Of a DNA stretch of 40,033 nt, positions 9,101-16,900 are shown piece by piece (position 1 is the first letter of the stretch; each line of letters begins with the position of its first letter). Made by a program: the position numbers and the translations under genes. This DNA is from a virus. The notes beneath the pieces were generated by a model. That model saw nothing but the letters and a program-made list of their open reading frames with translations, did no database searches and was not told the DNA's origin. Location: positions 1-40,033 of IMG/VR virus record IMGVR_UViG_3300048104_000827; one strand, 5' to 3'.

Positions 9101-11716
9101 TCTTTATCTAAACAAGCCGAAGTTTTAACTGAACCTTTACGTTTATTACGTAATAAAATAGAAGATTTGACGAAGGCAGTGCTAAGAGATGTTGAGTCAC
9201 GAGTGGTAAAAGATAGTAAGGAGGGCGATGCTCCAGACCTCTCTGGACCAGCGGCCTTGAATATACGCGAAGATAAACAAAAAGCTTTCGAAAGCAAGCA
9301 AAAATCTCAAGCTAAGGGTCGATCAAGCGCGCTCTCTAACAAATTATCCCAAGAATTTAGCGAAATAGATTCTAGTATTCCTTTGAGACCCTTGCAGGAT
9401 GTGACAAGCAATGTATCTAAATATTCGCAAAAGGCGCAAGAGCAAGAAAGTATAACCAACCCAATAGATTTATTAAGCAAAGAAAAAAAAGAAGATATCG
9501 TGGCTGCAATGTCTGTTAGGTTTAAAAACCATGAACCAACTTATAGCGCTGATGTTTTTAACCGAAACGCAAAAGGGTTTGTAGATTCCACAGCTTATCA
9601 AGAACCGATGGTTCCTCCAAACGCAGGATATGAGATCTTTAGACCTTTAAATCATATATTTCCTAATGACGAACCGACGGTAGGAAACAGAAGTTTAGAG
9701 GAAGCTGCTCAATCATCTGGTTTGGCATCTTCAGAAGCCGCACAATTAAGCAATTTAAATGAAGCATATTTGGGATTAAACAAACTAAACGAAAGTCTTT
9801 TAGATTTAAAATACGCGACAGAAGAAACTCCTGTCAAAGATTTAGCCTTAAAGGATCTTGATTCTGACCTTAATAATCTCGTTGTGTCTGCTACTGGAGC
9901 TAGTCTTCCGATACAGGGAGTGAAACAAGCCATTGTGATGTTAGCTGACACGATGAAAGCTAAAGCTAAAGAAATACAAAACTTGATGAACTCTATGGGT
10001 CTTTCTACTTCGCCTCCACCTGATCAGGGAACTAGTTCACCTGATAGTAAGCATTTTGGAGGAATGGTACAAAAATTTGCGAAAGGAGGGTTTGTTAAGG
10101 GTCCGCGCGGGGAAGATAAGGTCCCGGCAATGTTAACCGCCGGAGAATATGTAATACCAAAAGAAAGAGTAAAACAACTAGCCCAAAGAGACGAGTTGCA
10201 GTATTTATATAAAGGCGGAGGGGTGAAAGCTCAATACACAAACAACGCAGAATCAGATAGATTTGTCGCAGGAATTAAAGGGGCAACCCAAGCAGCTACT
10301 ATGGCCATAGTTACTGACAAGCTCGGCGACTCAATCAATAAAAAACAAGACACACCACCGACGTTCAATAAGCAAAAACTAAAAAATCTAGATTTAGGAT
10401 CAGATGTTAGTTTAAGAAGTGGAGATCCTAGATTAAGTGGGAAAGCATTAGCTCGTGATCCAGCTATGGCCGAATACAGAGATTACTTAATGGATTTAGC
10501 CGCCTACAGAAATCAAAAGAAAAATGAAAAATTTCAAAAAAGAATGGGTGTTTTTAGTTCGATATTAAGTTCGGTTCATTCTTTGGTACTTGGAGAAGTT
10601 ACAGAAATAGCAAAGGAACCTATCAATAAATACGTAGTAAACCCGATAAAGAATGCAGCTTCATCAGTTGCAACAAAAGCCGATAATTGGAGGGGTAAAA
10701 CTTTTGGAAAATATTCAAAACAATACGAAACAGCTTCAAATCTTGCAGACCAAAAAGGCTACGATTTAAACTATAAAGATTTTAGAAACTCAATGGATGG
10801 GTACAAGGGAGAGTTAAAGGATTTAGGTTTTTATGCGGATCAAGGGGGGATAAAATTTTTAAGCCCAACAAGTGGTGAGGTGTATGACATGAATTCTTTA
10901 GAATCTATACGCAGTATGCCGACTTCAGACCAAATGATGGTTTATCGCTCTAAAGCTTTAATAAACCCTCATAACAGAAGCATTACTATGGATCAGTTTG
11001 TAAAGCAAGATTCTGCTTTTTACAACAACCAGCGGCTTGATACAGAGAGCAGAAATAAATATACCAAAGCCGCCCGAAGGGCTTCTGGGGGTTCAATTCC
11101 GACAATGCTAACAGACGGAGAAGCTATCATACCTTCTGAAATAGCAAAAAGAATAGGTTATTCTAGTCTAACTAAAATGAATAAGACTGGCGAAATACCT
11201 ATTGTATCTGGAAAAAAAGGAATCGATAAAGTTGGGCCTGTTGGATTAACACCTGGAGATTTTGTAATACGCAAAAGCTCAACAGATAAATTACTAAAAG
11301 AAAACCCCCGCATGATGAGGTTTGCAATGCAAAACCCAGATGGGTTCAGAAAAGCAGAGCAAAGATATTATCAAGGTGGCATAGTGGGGACCTCTGGTTC
11401 AAGCGTTCAAGTTCCAAGCGTAAATCAAACTACAGGTACAGGCTCAAGAACGACCAGTCAACCTATAAATAGAATACAGCCATTAATATCATCAAGCCAA
11501 CAAAATGCCCCGCAGAAAATTCAACAACAAGCAAAGAACGACGTAACAAACAATATAAACGTAAGCGTAACGGTTGATCAATCTGGAAACGAAAAAGTTT
11601 CTAACGAGGCGGGTGGTAATAAATTCGAGCAAGAGCAGGCCCTTGCAATGAAAATAAAAACAAAGGTGATTGAAGTTATAAGAGAAGAGAAGAGAATAGG
11701 CGGAGAGCTTGGATAA
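116..11716 (+). CDS. Phage tail tape measure protein (TP901 type) with inserted VPNF-motif modules
   Basis: This protein sets tail length and is packed inside the tail tube. At 3866 residues it is several times longer than lambda gpH (about 850). Residues about 80-290 match the TP901 tape measure core (motifs such as FEKTLADINAVMS and TARGGAVIGNSLKTIF). A hydrophobic helix lies at about 433-458. Residues 651-1700 are atypical: eight G-x-[IV]-PNF motifs (651, 902, 1138, 1404, 1531, 1609, 1617, 1694) separate unrelated-looking modules, the first with a PD-(D/E)XK-like signature (E771, D813, E825-V-K827). Residues about 1720-2900 are mostly coiled coil and include a 104-residue-period duplication (from 2635 and 2739). 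The C-terminal part carries three copies of a P-x-M-L-T-x-G-E-x-[IV]-I-type motif (near 3330, 3660, 3700), common in tape measure proteins. AAGGA just upstream supports the ATG. The stop overlaps the next start (TAATG). Confidence 0.96.
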   Translation: MAGIRAQLNLEVNSDKVKRSLQKATSEINKIVNKTAGKQVGFNVNEKSFTQPLGRINASANEFSKSLEASNARVIAFGASVAIIDGISDAFKNLVIQAVNFEKTLADINAVMSLSNSQLEAFGSNLFEAAKSTAQGFNVAAEAALEFSRQGLSTEEVIRRTNDALILTRLTSLKATDAVSGLTAAINAFGGAGLSTTDIIDKLSAVDVNFAVSSADLINALQRSGAVAIDAGVELDKLIGIVAALQQTTARGGAVIGNSLKTIFTRIQRPESIKQIENLGIVVRDLSGAVLPADKILVNMANSFDELTQAQQSNVVQFSAGIFQANVFRAALADLAKENSLTTKATEISANASGEAARKNEILNQTISAMSSRAATSLQELAAVMGELGLSDSIGTALEFVNDRVSEIKDGLGGGEAEGSDFAKGLVRGIGNVLTGPGVIAFGAIFIKLFFNIAKFAQSSMKDVLGIVNRKEQLRQMEESIVRVMGENANIQQALNNLEGDRASQEAFILGIIERQTNALQKQKALARDLSSTLLNKGVSTDLTYQTKGSEMVDLDGNGKPDLPYTARGLLPEQKLSERVGALRAGYTPGEVATTNIKGLGQVIYNKAETIKQFPGMEQPAIMPPKQSKAGGKYSEKFQEKHGFDPYASQGFVPNFASLMGHKLVMNKSKFKLFGNSKDLGSAIGEKWMDIEEKIKNKAPVTINSSLNKIINSSSDNSNKAPTKKERLYKTFVSLASAGVRSIERDFDVRPIPKTRNTKQLKGENSAQFAERRVINQLNQEQQLNKDQGLDHSKYIATRDPVTKKGVATYPIDTIALGQSFPSYEVKSGELIAANLISKSLRMASDTELEDWMKSQGMIKKDLGERNLSAAQRLAQKLGIKGTGEGEEFTQEDAEEWGMNKGFIPNFKKLYRGTSGYPGSRATNVAGAYWDNPVNLYKDVIQRSMQATDELQAKAPTVFKNKMTYGVDEYNINDSLFNQLSTGVYKAQNVIKLKKFVDNFDLDDIRHSDGIDEDFYDGAQEERGRAIDSMKKQKGSKKIPGTASNPLPLIQELRKGVYSFPDLGRGSEYRDSLLKRDEDQIENLFDWKKTGGRKLNPEFQNNRGFFEGVSGHGGDKALRGSMFGGKAGLRQAMESSAGLIPNFGAQGSGRGRNWKEAYENLIKLYNDGKINSALDISNAMGITKGVLSNYALDKTQKKANGKEYRYATGMINEIGQDGYEEFQRIYDEFVIKNIANKKFSEGRDYEALIGWLIGQSPGYNSRLDWTGARTVIRPPEGSKLNISDYIGNSKRRIAAETLAKKSFDAQQGAGHNHGVLYDKITDGLNLSPKPGEPFDTRESLFREIVQDGPGVDPVSKQHKMKVLGGAYFKYTKDTFQPTKKVLNAWENHKTKSSGINSDGLSHDGFVPNFHYWQKFIKWSKGPNGWGLRGDDFTLTDFANYLQNHTDTNPQEIAKINKQIQGFKAKASKDLKGLGGPSMGREGAKHYASRSAIQDRKGTIDLNGIFIKNLKDKVDKYNSGRSLGSFSDASSGLIPNFADIIPFDNTTPFKKKTIKSKNLMHQEYLKAYAEGENQFKSGQTMLQFLSQFYDPKTLQDLRKYPEDYNILSEGFIPNFSRGPVPNFANPLMDAINRERSAGLPDSKIRVEKSPQLKSPKNPMGLAVTNTRDEPGGVQQGISRARKMGINPKEHGAAHGLVPNFVMGIAGTESYGQGSLKKPKLRGPSAGFENVTKSLKSLNNEVDDLTDKINNQQESINSETEARDNSQSAQIDGLQKLFYMQSTISMANGFLQQFAETGTGAAKQLAEFSLGLSDTLSTFITAKEVGNQLMDLADIKPEEGVGIQEIIGSKRVKDLSSGKGLSATVSKAMGGVMNFGKGLLRFAPLIGQAVTAFTAVNSAVKQFGHLLGFEQGAGIMDLFSSASERATRSIERLSKSTEALENTLGALQSQSENTEKIQELESMGSLRTQKQEAELFKLKMKDLDIQTKVQKSMSQLFEKNVVGSAIAGQLSEQFSQSGITVEEQTSTLQKLIKVQKQRIAIEQGTEAFGKLIQEKFNDLTSGFDFSTISGQDAKLLQQASGFRGAQAGMALSGVMAGGEELDAKERLNILSENISVVGQFDLNKITESSVRSIRETLSSQLKGTKEFGGALIASHIADIIDTIDDAEDNVSGFQKVEAKAIKHALDAFVTQLKKQKNKLEKSDAAEDFEQSTKQVRDAYVRIIAEYKNQRQQLIHQNSISDKINSTQRKILESTDGILAQYGGISSDFEIRQKTERELASINEKYKSAVDKYNVESLKGMQKTAESLINTGQLAQDFTLGMERSKEAVKKLASNLSTGVNLDQLSSIVNRLGVDLSSAQSIKLDELFLKIASEASSMKDNGEVVNALMKEYGKILDPTVAAAFLVALNEKKIAGLQEKDIQALSERVKNHERSVESAKVDQETSQKILKQKEIQELIQKKTVDGAINLEKLLSKQGDFSSKALKEIQGEAATLKVLNKFQKDRVSILIRSGKLDEKARELQIEKNRKEAESSILSLKQLEAQQVILNTQNQSSEEYQNIIRAQQAKLKQEVVSAKLSQEEAKAREEFLSYEDTRKRLAQAQIETEQSNANTASSINLTKLQLEVAQKKLLENVMTQIEEEITSAQKSALISAKKVSILKASSKQSKLLQKANELQEASNKYLELENAIRKATISKGSLDINAQADINTEKANKISSIRENIARNKILANTEELSSLSKLEIEEELQSTQGSALIASEKAIILSEMGEQGRLLKQANELQASANKLIELENAIRKATISNAELSLSVGAQVGIDRAASVAGTRAAAARSLTTGRPEDALAFAQSLEETNKQLGIGSRTLDRLRTRIAEINVSWENLGADLVDIGLDSARSGVQKVFEEIGSGAKTAEQAWNDFGLNLAKQLLDRFTQANVDRIFANLAYAFTGVDPTKDAAKVANQNGPLVLAIEGLSGQKDSLARATKGLQAELRSGINIRADKIDTSLSKQAEVLTEPLRLLRNKIEDLTKAVLRDVESRVVKDSKEGDAPDLSGPAALNIREDKQKAFESKQKSQAKGRSSALSNKLSQEFSEIDSSIPLRPLQDVTSNVSKYSQKAQEQESITNPIDLLSKEKKEDIVAAMSVRFKNHEPTYSADVFNRNAKGFVDSTAYQEPMVPPNAGYEIFRPLNHIFPNDEPTVGNRSLEEAAQSSGLASSEAAQLSNLNEAYLGLNKLNESLLDLKYATEETPVKDLALKDLDSDLNNLVVSATGASLPIQGVKQAIVMLADTMKAKAKEIQNLMNSMGLSTSPPPDQGTSSPDSKHFGGMVQKFAKGGFVKGPRGEDKVPAMLTAGEYVIPKERVKQLAQRDELQYLYKGGGVKAQYTNNAESDRFVAGIKGATQAATMAIVTDKLGDSINKKQDTPPTFNKQKLKNLDLGSDVSLRSGDPRLSGKALARDPAMAEYRDYLMDLAAYRNQKKNEKFQKRMGVFSSILSSVHSLVLGEVTEIAKEPINKYVVNPIKNAASSVATKADNWRGKTFGKYSKQYETASNLADQKGYDLNYKDFRNSMDGYKGELKDLGFYADQGGIKFLSPTSGEVYDMNSLESIRSMPTSDQMMVYRSKALINPHNRSITMDQFVKQDSAFYNNQRLDTESRNKYTKAARRASGGSIPTMLTDGEAIIPSEIAKRIGYSSLTKMNKTGEIPIVSGKKGIDKVGPVGLTPGDFVIRKSSTDKLLKENPRMMRFAMQNPDGFRKAEQRYYQGGIVGTSGSSVQVPSVNQTTGTGSRTTSQPINRIQPLISSSQQNAPQKIQQQAKNDVTNNINVSVTVDQSGNEKVSNEAGGNKFEQEQALAMKIKTKVIEVIREEKRIGGELG
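2066..5215 (+). repeat. Array of eight G-x-[IV]-PNF motifs within the tape measure gene
   Basis: The heptapeptide GFVPNFA and its variants (GFIPNFK, GLIPNFG, GFVPNFH, GLIPNFA, GFIPNFS, GPVPNFA, GLVPNFV) recur in frame, starting at nucleotides 2066, 2819, 3527, 4325, 4706, 4940, 4964 and 5195. Spacings are 251, 236, 266, 127, 78, 8 and 77 residues. The DNA between copies is not repetitive, so this is a protein-level punctuation signal rather than a DNA repeat. I recall similar motifs in large proteins of uncultured marine phages but know of no assigned function. Confidence 0.85.
8018..8539 (+). repeat. Two-copy internal duplication in the tape measure coiled coil
   Basis: About 70 residues beginning IEEEITSAQKSALI (residue 2635) recur as IEEELQSTQGSALI (residue 2739). 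Both copies run through LL-x-x-ANELQ and LENAIRKATIS. The offset is exactly 312 bases (104 residues). The nucleotides have diverged, so the duplication is old. Periodic units of this kind are how tape measure proteins gain or lose length. Confidence 0.8.
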
Positions 11717-12789
11717 TGAAGCAAACAGTTTTAGGATATGAGCAAAAATTCTATATCGACGGAACTCAAATCTCTGGAGTCCAAAGTGTAGAAGGGTCTT
11801 ACGCTATTCAGGAGCAGCCAATTAATATTTTAGGCTGGGGGCATATAAATGATACATTTCACGAACACGTTGACAATATTGAAGATGAAAAAGAAGGGTT
11901 CTTGTTAGATGAAAACGGGTTTAGGTTTCTTCAGGAAAGGACTTGCTCTAGGGGTATAGAGAATAGGCCAAAAAGTATGGCAGTATTAAACTCTCCTCTT
12001 GAGGGTAGTTTTTCCATAAACTCAATACTTGTTAGTGAAGATTTTTTTCTCCAATATTTAGGGGATAAACCTTTTACTGGAAGCATTCATCACGATGAGA
12101 CTTATTTTGGTTTTCATAGTGGGTATATAACTAATCATAGTATTGAGTGCTCTGTTGGGGGCCTGCCTACTACAAATACTACGGTTAGGGTATTTGGAGA
12201 TATAGGTGGTTCTCCGGATTACTTTAATCAAGACAACGGAATTCAGTTTCTTAGGTCAGATGATGGTAGGAAATTTGTACAAGAAGAGTCTTACAATAGC
12301 GCTCTGTATGATGCATCTGGAGATAATACGTTTCCTGAAATAAGGATGACAAATCAAGGTAGTATATCCATAGAGTGTACTGGGGCATCCACCGACAGAG
12401 TTACATCATTTAATCACTCAATCGATATACCTATTGATCCAATATACGTAGTTGGATCTCCTTATGCGGCTCAAGTAGATGTAGTATGGCCTGTGGAAAC
12501 TAGCACAGAGTTTACGCTAGAAATTGATGAATATAGGTATCAGAGTTTACGAAAATATATGAGAACTCCTACCGTTCAAGATATAGCAATCAAAATAAAC
12601 GATTGCTTTGGTAAGCCTATACAGCATTATACTGTAAAAGAAGCTAGGCTAATGGGAGAATCTGTATCAGCTTCCACAGATGGTAGATTAACTGTAAATT
12701 TATCTTATAAATCTTATTATAATAAGAGGGGTAAGTTGCCCCATCAAGATGATATAAATCATAGTAAATATATTGCAAGAAATGGGTAA
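11716..12789 (+). CDS. Tail structural protein, paralog of the next gene
   Basis: This is a 357-residue protein directly after the tape measure, translationally coupled by TAATG overlap and with GGAGAG eight bases upstream of the ATG. It is beta-rich, with no signal peptide or membrane segment. It shows the layout of a tail-tube-like beta sandwich used twice. Its second half (SFNHSIDIPIDPIYVVGS, then a PVE...EFTLEID strand) lines up with the same region of the following gene, suggesting the two are diverged duplicates. By position it would be a distal tail or baseplate-hub-adjacent protein. I do not recognise a named family. Confidence 0.75.
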   Translation: MKQTVLGYEQKFYIDGTQISGVQSVEGSYAIQEQPINILGWGHINDTFHEHVDNIEDEKEGFLLDENGFRFLQERTCSRGIENRPKSMAVLNSPLEGSFSINSILVSEDFFLQYLGDKPFTGSIHHDETYFGFHSGYITNHSIECSVGGLPTTNTTVRVFGDIGGSPDYFNQDNGIQFLRSDDGRKFVQEESYNSALYDASGDNTFPEIRMTNQGSISIECTGASTDRVTSFNHSIDIPIDPIYVVGSPYAAQVDVVWPVETSTEFTLEIDEYRYQSLRKYMRTPTVQDIAIKINDCFGKPIQHYTVKEARLMGESVSASTDGRLTVNLSYKSYYNKRGKLPHQDDINHSKYIARNG

Positions 12790-13981
12790 GCCTTTTTATA
12801 GATACGAAGATGTCCCTGTTCTCTTGGCTTCTGAAGGAGAATATCCCGTTATGGTGTTCGCTTCTGCAGCTAGAATTTCTGCAAACCAACCGCTTGAAGC
12901 TAAAAAATTCACCGAAGATTATAATATATCATTCGCCCAACAAACAGAAGATGTATACTTCAAGGAAGCCCACTATTCCGGTTTTTTACTAGGAGACCCT
13001 AATGGACTAGGGATGAAAATACCAAGTTCGATTGAAATTATTAAAAGTGGCCAAAAAATATCTTACCCAAATGGACAAGCTTTATATATGGCTGAAGACG
13101 CGTTTCCTGGGGATTACCATATTAATGTATACTCAACAGGTGAGACCAGGCTTGATCTGATTGAAGATGTACCATATGGAGAGATTGACATAGTTAGAAC
13201 ATATTCCGCGCAAGGAGCAATAAGGGGAAGGCTTAGTGTTGACTATTACATGAACACGGGTAATTTAGATACTTTTGCAAACCTGACTGGTTTGCTTGAT
13301 CCAACAATATACCCTCAGGTTAATGAAGGTAAGGTTACTGGCTCGATTGGGGACTATATATTTAAAGATGCTTATCTAACCACTCTATCTTTTTCCGCTC
13401 AACCCTTCGAACCAATAGTAGCAAATTTAGAGCTAGACATATACGGAAAAATGGAATATTCTGAAGGTTTTGGGGAGGCGGCTTTGAGTACATACGATTG
13501 CGTAAGAGAGCAACAAAACACAGTTCCTCACGCAATGAACACTAAGATTTATGGAGCTAACAGCGTAGGAATAAATTACCCTTTATCTTTTGATTACAAT
13601 ATAAGCGCAAACAGAATCCCTGAAATACCAGTACCTATCAATGGTTATAGCAGCGATGATGGCGAACTACCGGTCAGGGTTTGCAAAAACGAAATCGATA
13701 TCACAGTAAGCCTTGAGGGGGAAAAGCTAGATCCATTTTTAAAAATCACTGGACAAAGAGCAGATGTCACCATCAAGTTATCTGATATAGGTTTTGAAGA
13801 AGAATTTACCGACAACAACCATGGACTGCTAAAAGAATTTAAATTGGCTGGAAAATTAACTTTACCCGAAGAAGTACCCGCAGAGCTAGAACAATACGGA
13901 GTTAAAGACGAGGACGCTATATCTGTATCAGAGGGAGGTTTTTTGAGGGGTAGGGCAACCATAAGACAATCTTACAGGTAA
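12782..13981 (+). CDS. Tail structural protein, paralog of the previous gene
   Basis: The protein has 399 residues if it starts at the ATG at 12782, whose ATGGGTAA overlaps the previous stop by 8 bases. A TTG nine bases upstream is also in frame, but no ribosome binding site supports it over the ATG. It is beta-rich. The middle contains a tail-tube-like segment (RGRLSVDYYMNTGNLDTF, later TTLSFSAQPFEPIVANLELD and YGK). The C-terminal half resembles that of the upstream protein (LSFDYNISANRIPEIPVPIN, then a PVRV..NEIDITVSLEGE strand). It probably forms part of the distal tail. The stop overlaps the next start in TAATG. Confidence 0.75.
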   Translation: MGKPFYRYEDVPVLLASEGEYPVMVFASAARISANQPLEAKKFTEDYNISFAQQTEDVYFKEAHYSGFLLGDPNGLGMKIPSSIEIIKSGQKISYPNGQALYMAEDAFPGDYHINVYSTGETRLDLIEDVPYGEIDIVRTYSAQGAIRGRLSVDYYMNTGNLDTFANLTGLLDPTIYPQVNEGKVTGSIGDYIFKDAYLTTLSFSAQPFEPIVANLELDIYGKMEYSEGFGEAALSTYDCVREQQNTVPHAMNTKIYGANSVGINYPLSFDYNISANRIPEIPVPINGYSSDDGELPVRVCKNEIDITVSLEGEKLDPFLKITGQRADVTIKLSDIGFEEEFTDNNHGLLKEFKLAGKLTLPEEVPAELEQYGVKDEDAISVSEGGFLRGRATIRQSYR

Positions 13982-16900
13982 TGGATATTGCGGCAAAAAA
14001 TTGGGAGGTTGGAAAAAGTTATAAAGTTGACGACATAGTCAGGGCTGGAAACTTATCCTTGCCTTATTATGTGAACACAAAAAAACCCAAAGACGAAGAT
14101 GGGTATTTTGATAAAGCCGGAGCAAATAAAATTATAACAGATGGTGAAGAAAAAATAACCACAGATGTCCCGGATTTTTTAATTATGGATCAAAAGGTAA
14201 GAGGCGAAATTTTTGATAAAAAAACTTTTGATGATTCTGGGCAAATAGAGTTTGGTTACTATTTTCCTATAAATAAAAAATTAGATTACAAGTCAAGGGT
14301 AAGAATCAAAAAGAAAGACTCTTCGTCTGATACCATAGACCCATACAACACTTTTCTTCATAAGAATCAAAGAGGTTCAATCAACCCTTATTTGTCTATA
14401 GGAATAGGTATAGGTGTTAAGTTTTTAGATTCAAGTCAAGGGGAAGTTAAGCCTAAAGATTACAGAAAAACTATGAGGCTAATGGCGTCTTCTGAAATCA
14501 ATCACAAAGAATATTACAATGCTCAGTTGTACATAAACTCAGAAGATATACCTGATAGAGCTGTAGCTGGGGTGACTTTTATATTTGCATACGGAGTAGA
14601 TCAGGGCGCGTTCATGTTTAGGGATATAAAAACGACCACTGCTAGCGAATATTTTTATTGCACTCAAGATCATTACTCTTGGGTTGGGAGTATACCAGGA
14701 GCTAATGAAAGTAAGTACTGGACTCAGGACTTTAAGTGGAGACCTTCATATGGATCAAACGCAAGTTTTGCGTCTATAAATGAAGAGCTTAAAATGGGGG
14801 ACGGTTCGGACTATGTTAATTCATTGGCAATTAATTCTTTACCGATGCAAGTAGATGTTTTATTTGATAATCGAACCGATAGAGAGGCTAAGGCTATTAT
14901 GCATTTTTTGCAAGAAAAGCACTATGCTTACGAATCAATATTTGCTATAGATTACAAGGGGGATAGATTGCTTTCTAGCGATGTTGGTTGTTTTAATTTT
15001 AATTATACTCATCCTTATAGAAAAGATTTAAAATTTACATGTATTGATTTTACTCATAATATCAAGTATAGAAACAATAACAGTATAAGTGCAAAGTTAA
15101 TATGTAGAACAGAAAGTATATTAAGAAGTGTTGAAAGTAATTCTGGTTTTAACGAAAGACTTGACGCTATTGTCAAAATATTTATAGACAAGACCACTAA
15201 GTTCGTAAAAGGCAAAAAAATAAAACTAAATACTTTTTCTATGCAAGATGAAGAAGTAGATGAATATGGAAATGTTATCAGTCCTGGTTTGAGAAAATTA
15301 GGAGCAGTTAAATATATAGAGGGTTTTAGTTATAACGAAGAAGGGAGGCCGACATTCGGCAAAATAGAATTCATTGAACCTCAGGACCTTGATAGGTTAG
15401 ATTGCGTTTATATTAACCCTGTAAACTCACAAGATTCCGTATACAATTTAACTAAAACAAATATACATGCAGCTATAGACGAAAAAACATTTATATTTGG
15501 ACCGCTACCAGAAACTGGCGACCCATCTGATCTTGGGGGTTTTGATTATCTTTTAAGTGATGATGAGTCTAAATTAGATTCAGATGACGAAAGACAAATT
15601 ACAATAAACAACCCAAACGAGAATCCAAATATTGAGGTTAAAAAATTCGTAAGATGCCCAGAAGACTGCATGTCTAATGCCCCATTTTTTCCAGAGGGTG
15701 TAGAGTCCATAACTAGCAAGTTAATAGATCCAGATACCGGAGAAGAAATGAAAAGAGTGGTATTTTTGAAAAACTTCAGACGGTTACAACTCGAAACAGA
15801 GATAACAAGAACCACTACCACAATTGAATTTACGCCGCTTTCATCTTTTACCCTTGAAGCGGAAGATGACTTTGAATTATTAGTCCCGGCTGCGCGAGGT
15901 AGAAAAAGTATTTATATCTCAAACCCAGATAGGGTCGCTAAATTCCCTTGGGCTAAAGTGAGGACTTTTGAAAACAGACCAAGCTTAACTTTTACCTTGT
16001 CTAATACCCCAGCCAACATCAAAACTGCTTTCCTTAAGTTCTACCAAAAGGAATACAAAAAAGAGATAAATCAAAACATGTCTCGGTTTACGGTGGTTTT
16101 TGATCAAAGAGACGACGAGGAAGCTGCGGAGATATTACAGTTTTTAGAGAGCCATTTGGGTCACAGAAAATTTAATTTTACTTTACCTAGACCATACATT
16201 GCAGACTCTGGATCAGAAACTACTCCAGCTAGAAAAAGAACCTCTGTATTTTATTGTCCTGGTTGGTCTCATGAAATTGTTTATAAAAACAACCACAAAA
16301 TAACTGCTACATTCATAGAGTCTACTACGTCTTTAAACGAAAGTCTAGGTGACATGAAGGGACCATGTGCAAGCGCATCAGCTTTCAATTTATTAACTAA
16401 CCACGAACTTTGTACGTTTTCTTCTGTTGCTACTGCAACACATCAAGAGGGGTTGAATTACATAAAAAAGAGTAATAGTTATGATATAAATTTAAGTAAA
16501 AAAATAGTTGAAATGGTATTTGTTGTGGACGCAAACCCTTCTATGCTATCTCAATATTTAAATGTTGCCGGAACCTCTATATCAAAATATAACGCAATAA
16601 GAGATGTAATATTAAAATTGGTTACAGGGTACGATGAAGACAAATTCCCTGGAACCATATCTTACGGGGGAGCTTACGATACTCCAAGTATATCAAAGGG
16701 AATAGGAATGGATGGTGAGCATACGCCCCCCTGGTACGCAAGCTACAATTCTGATGGTACTGCATATAGTAGTTTGCTTAATCAGTATTACGACCCAAAC
16801 CCTTCCAGGACAAAAGAATCCATTAAAACATTAGAAGAAAATGGATATTTTACTGATAACCTGTTTAGGTTTAATTTTGATATTAGGGATTTTTCTATAA

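Noticed and set aside
12773-12781. TTG as the start of the second tail paralog
   Set aside because: The ATG at 12782 gives the usual short overlap with the upstream stop, and the TTG has no ribosome site.
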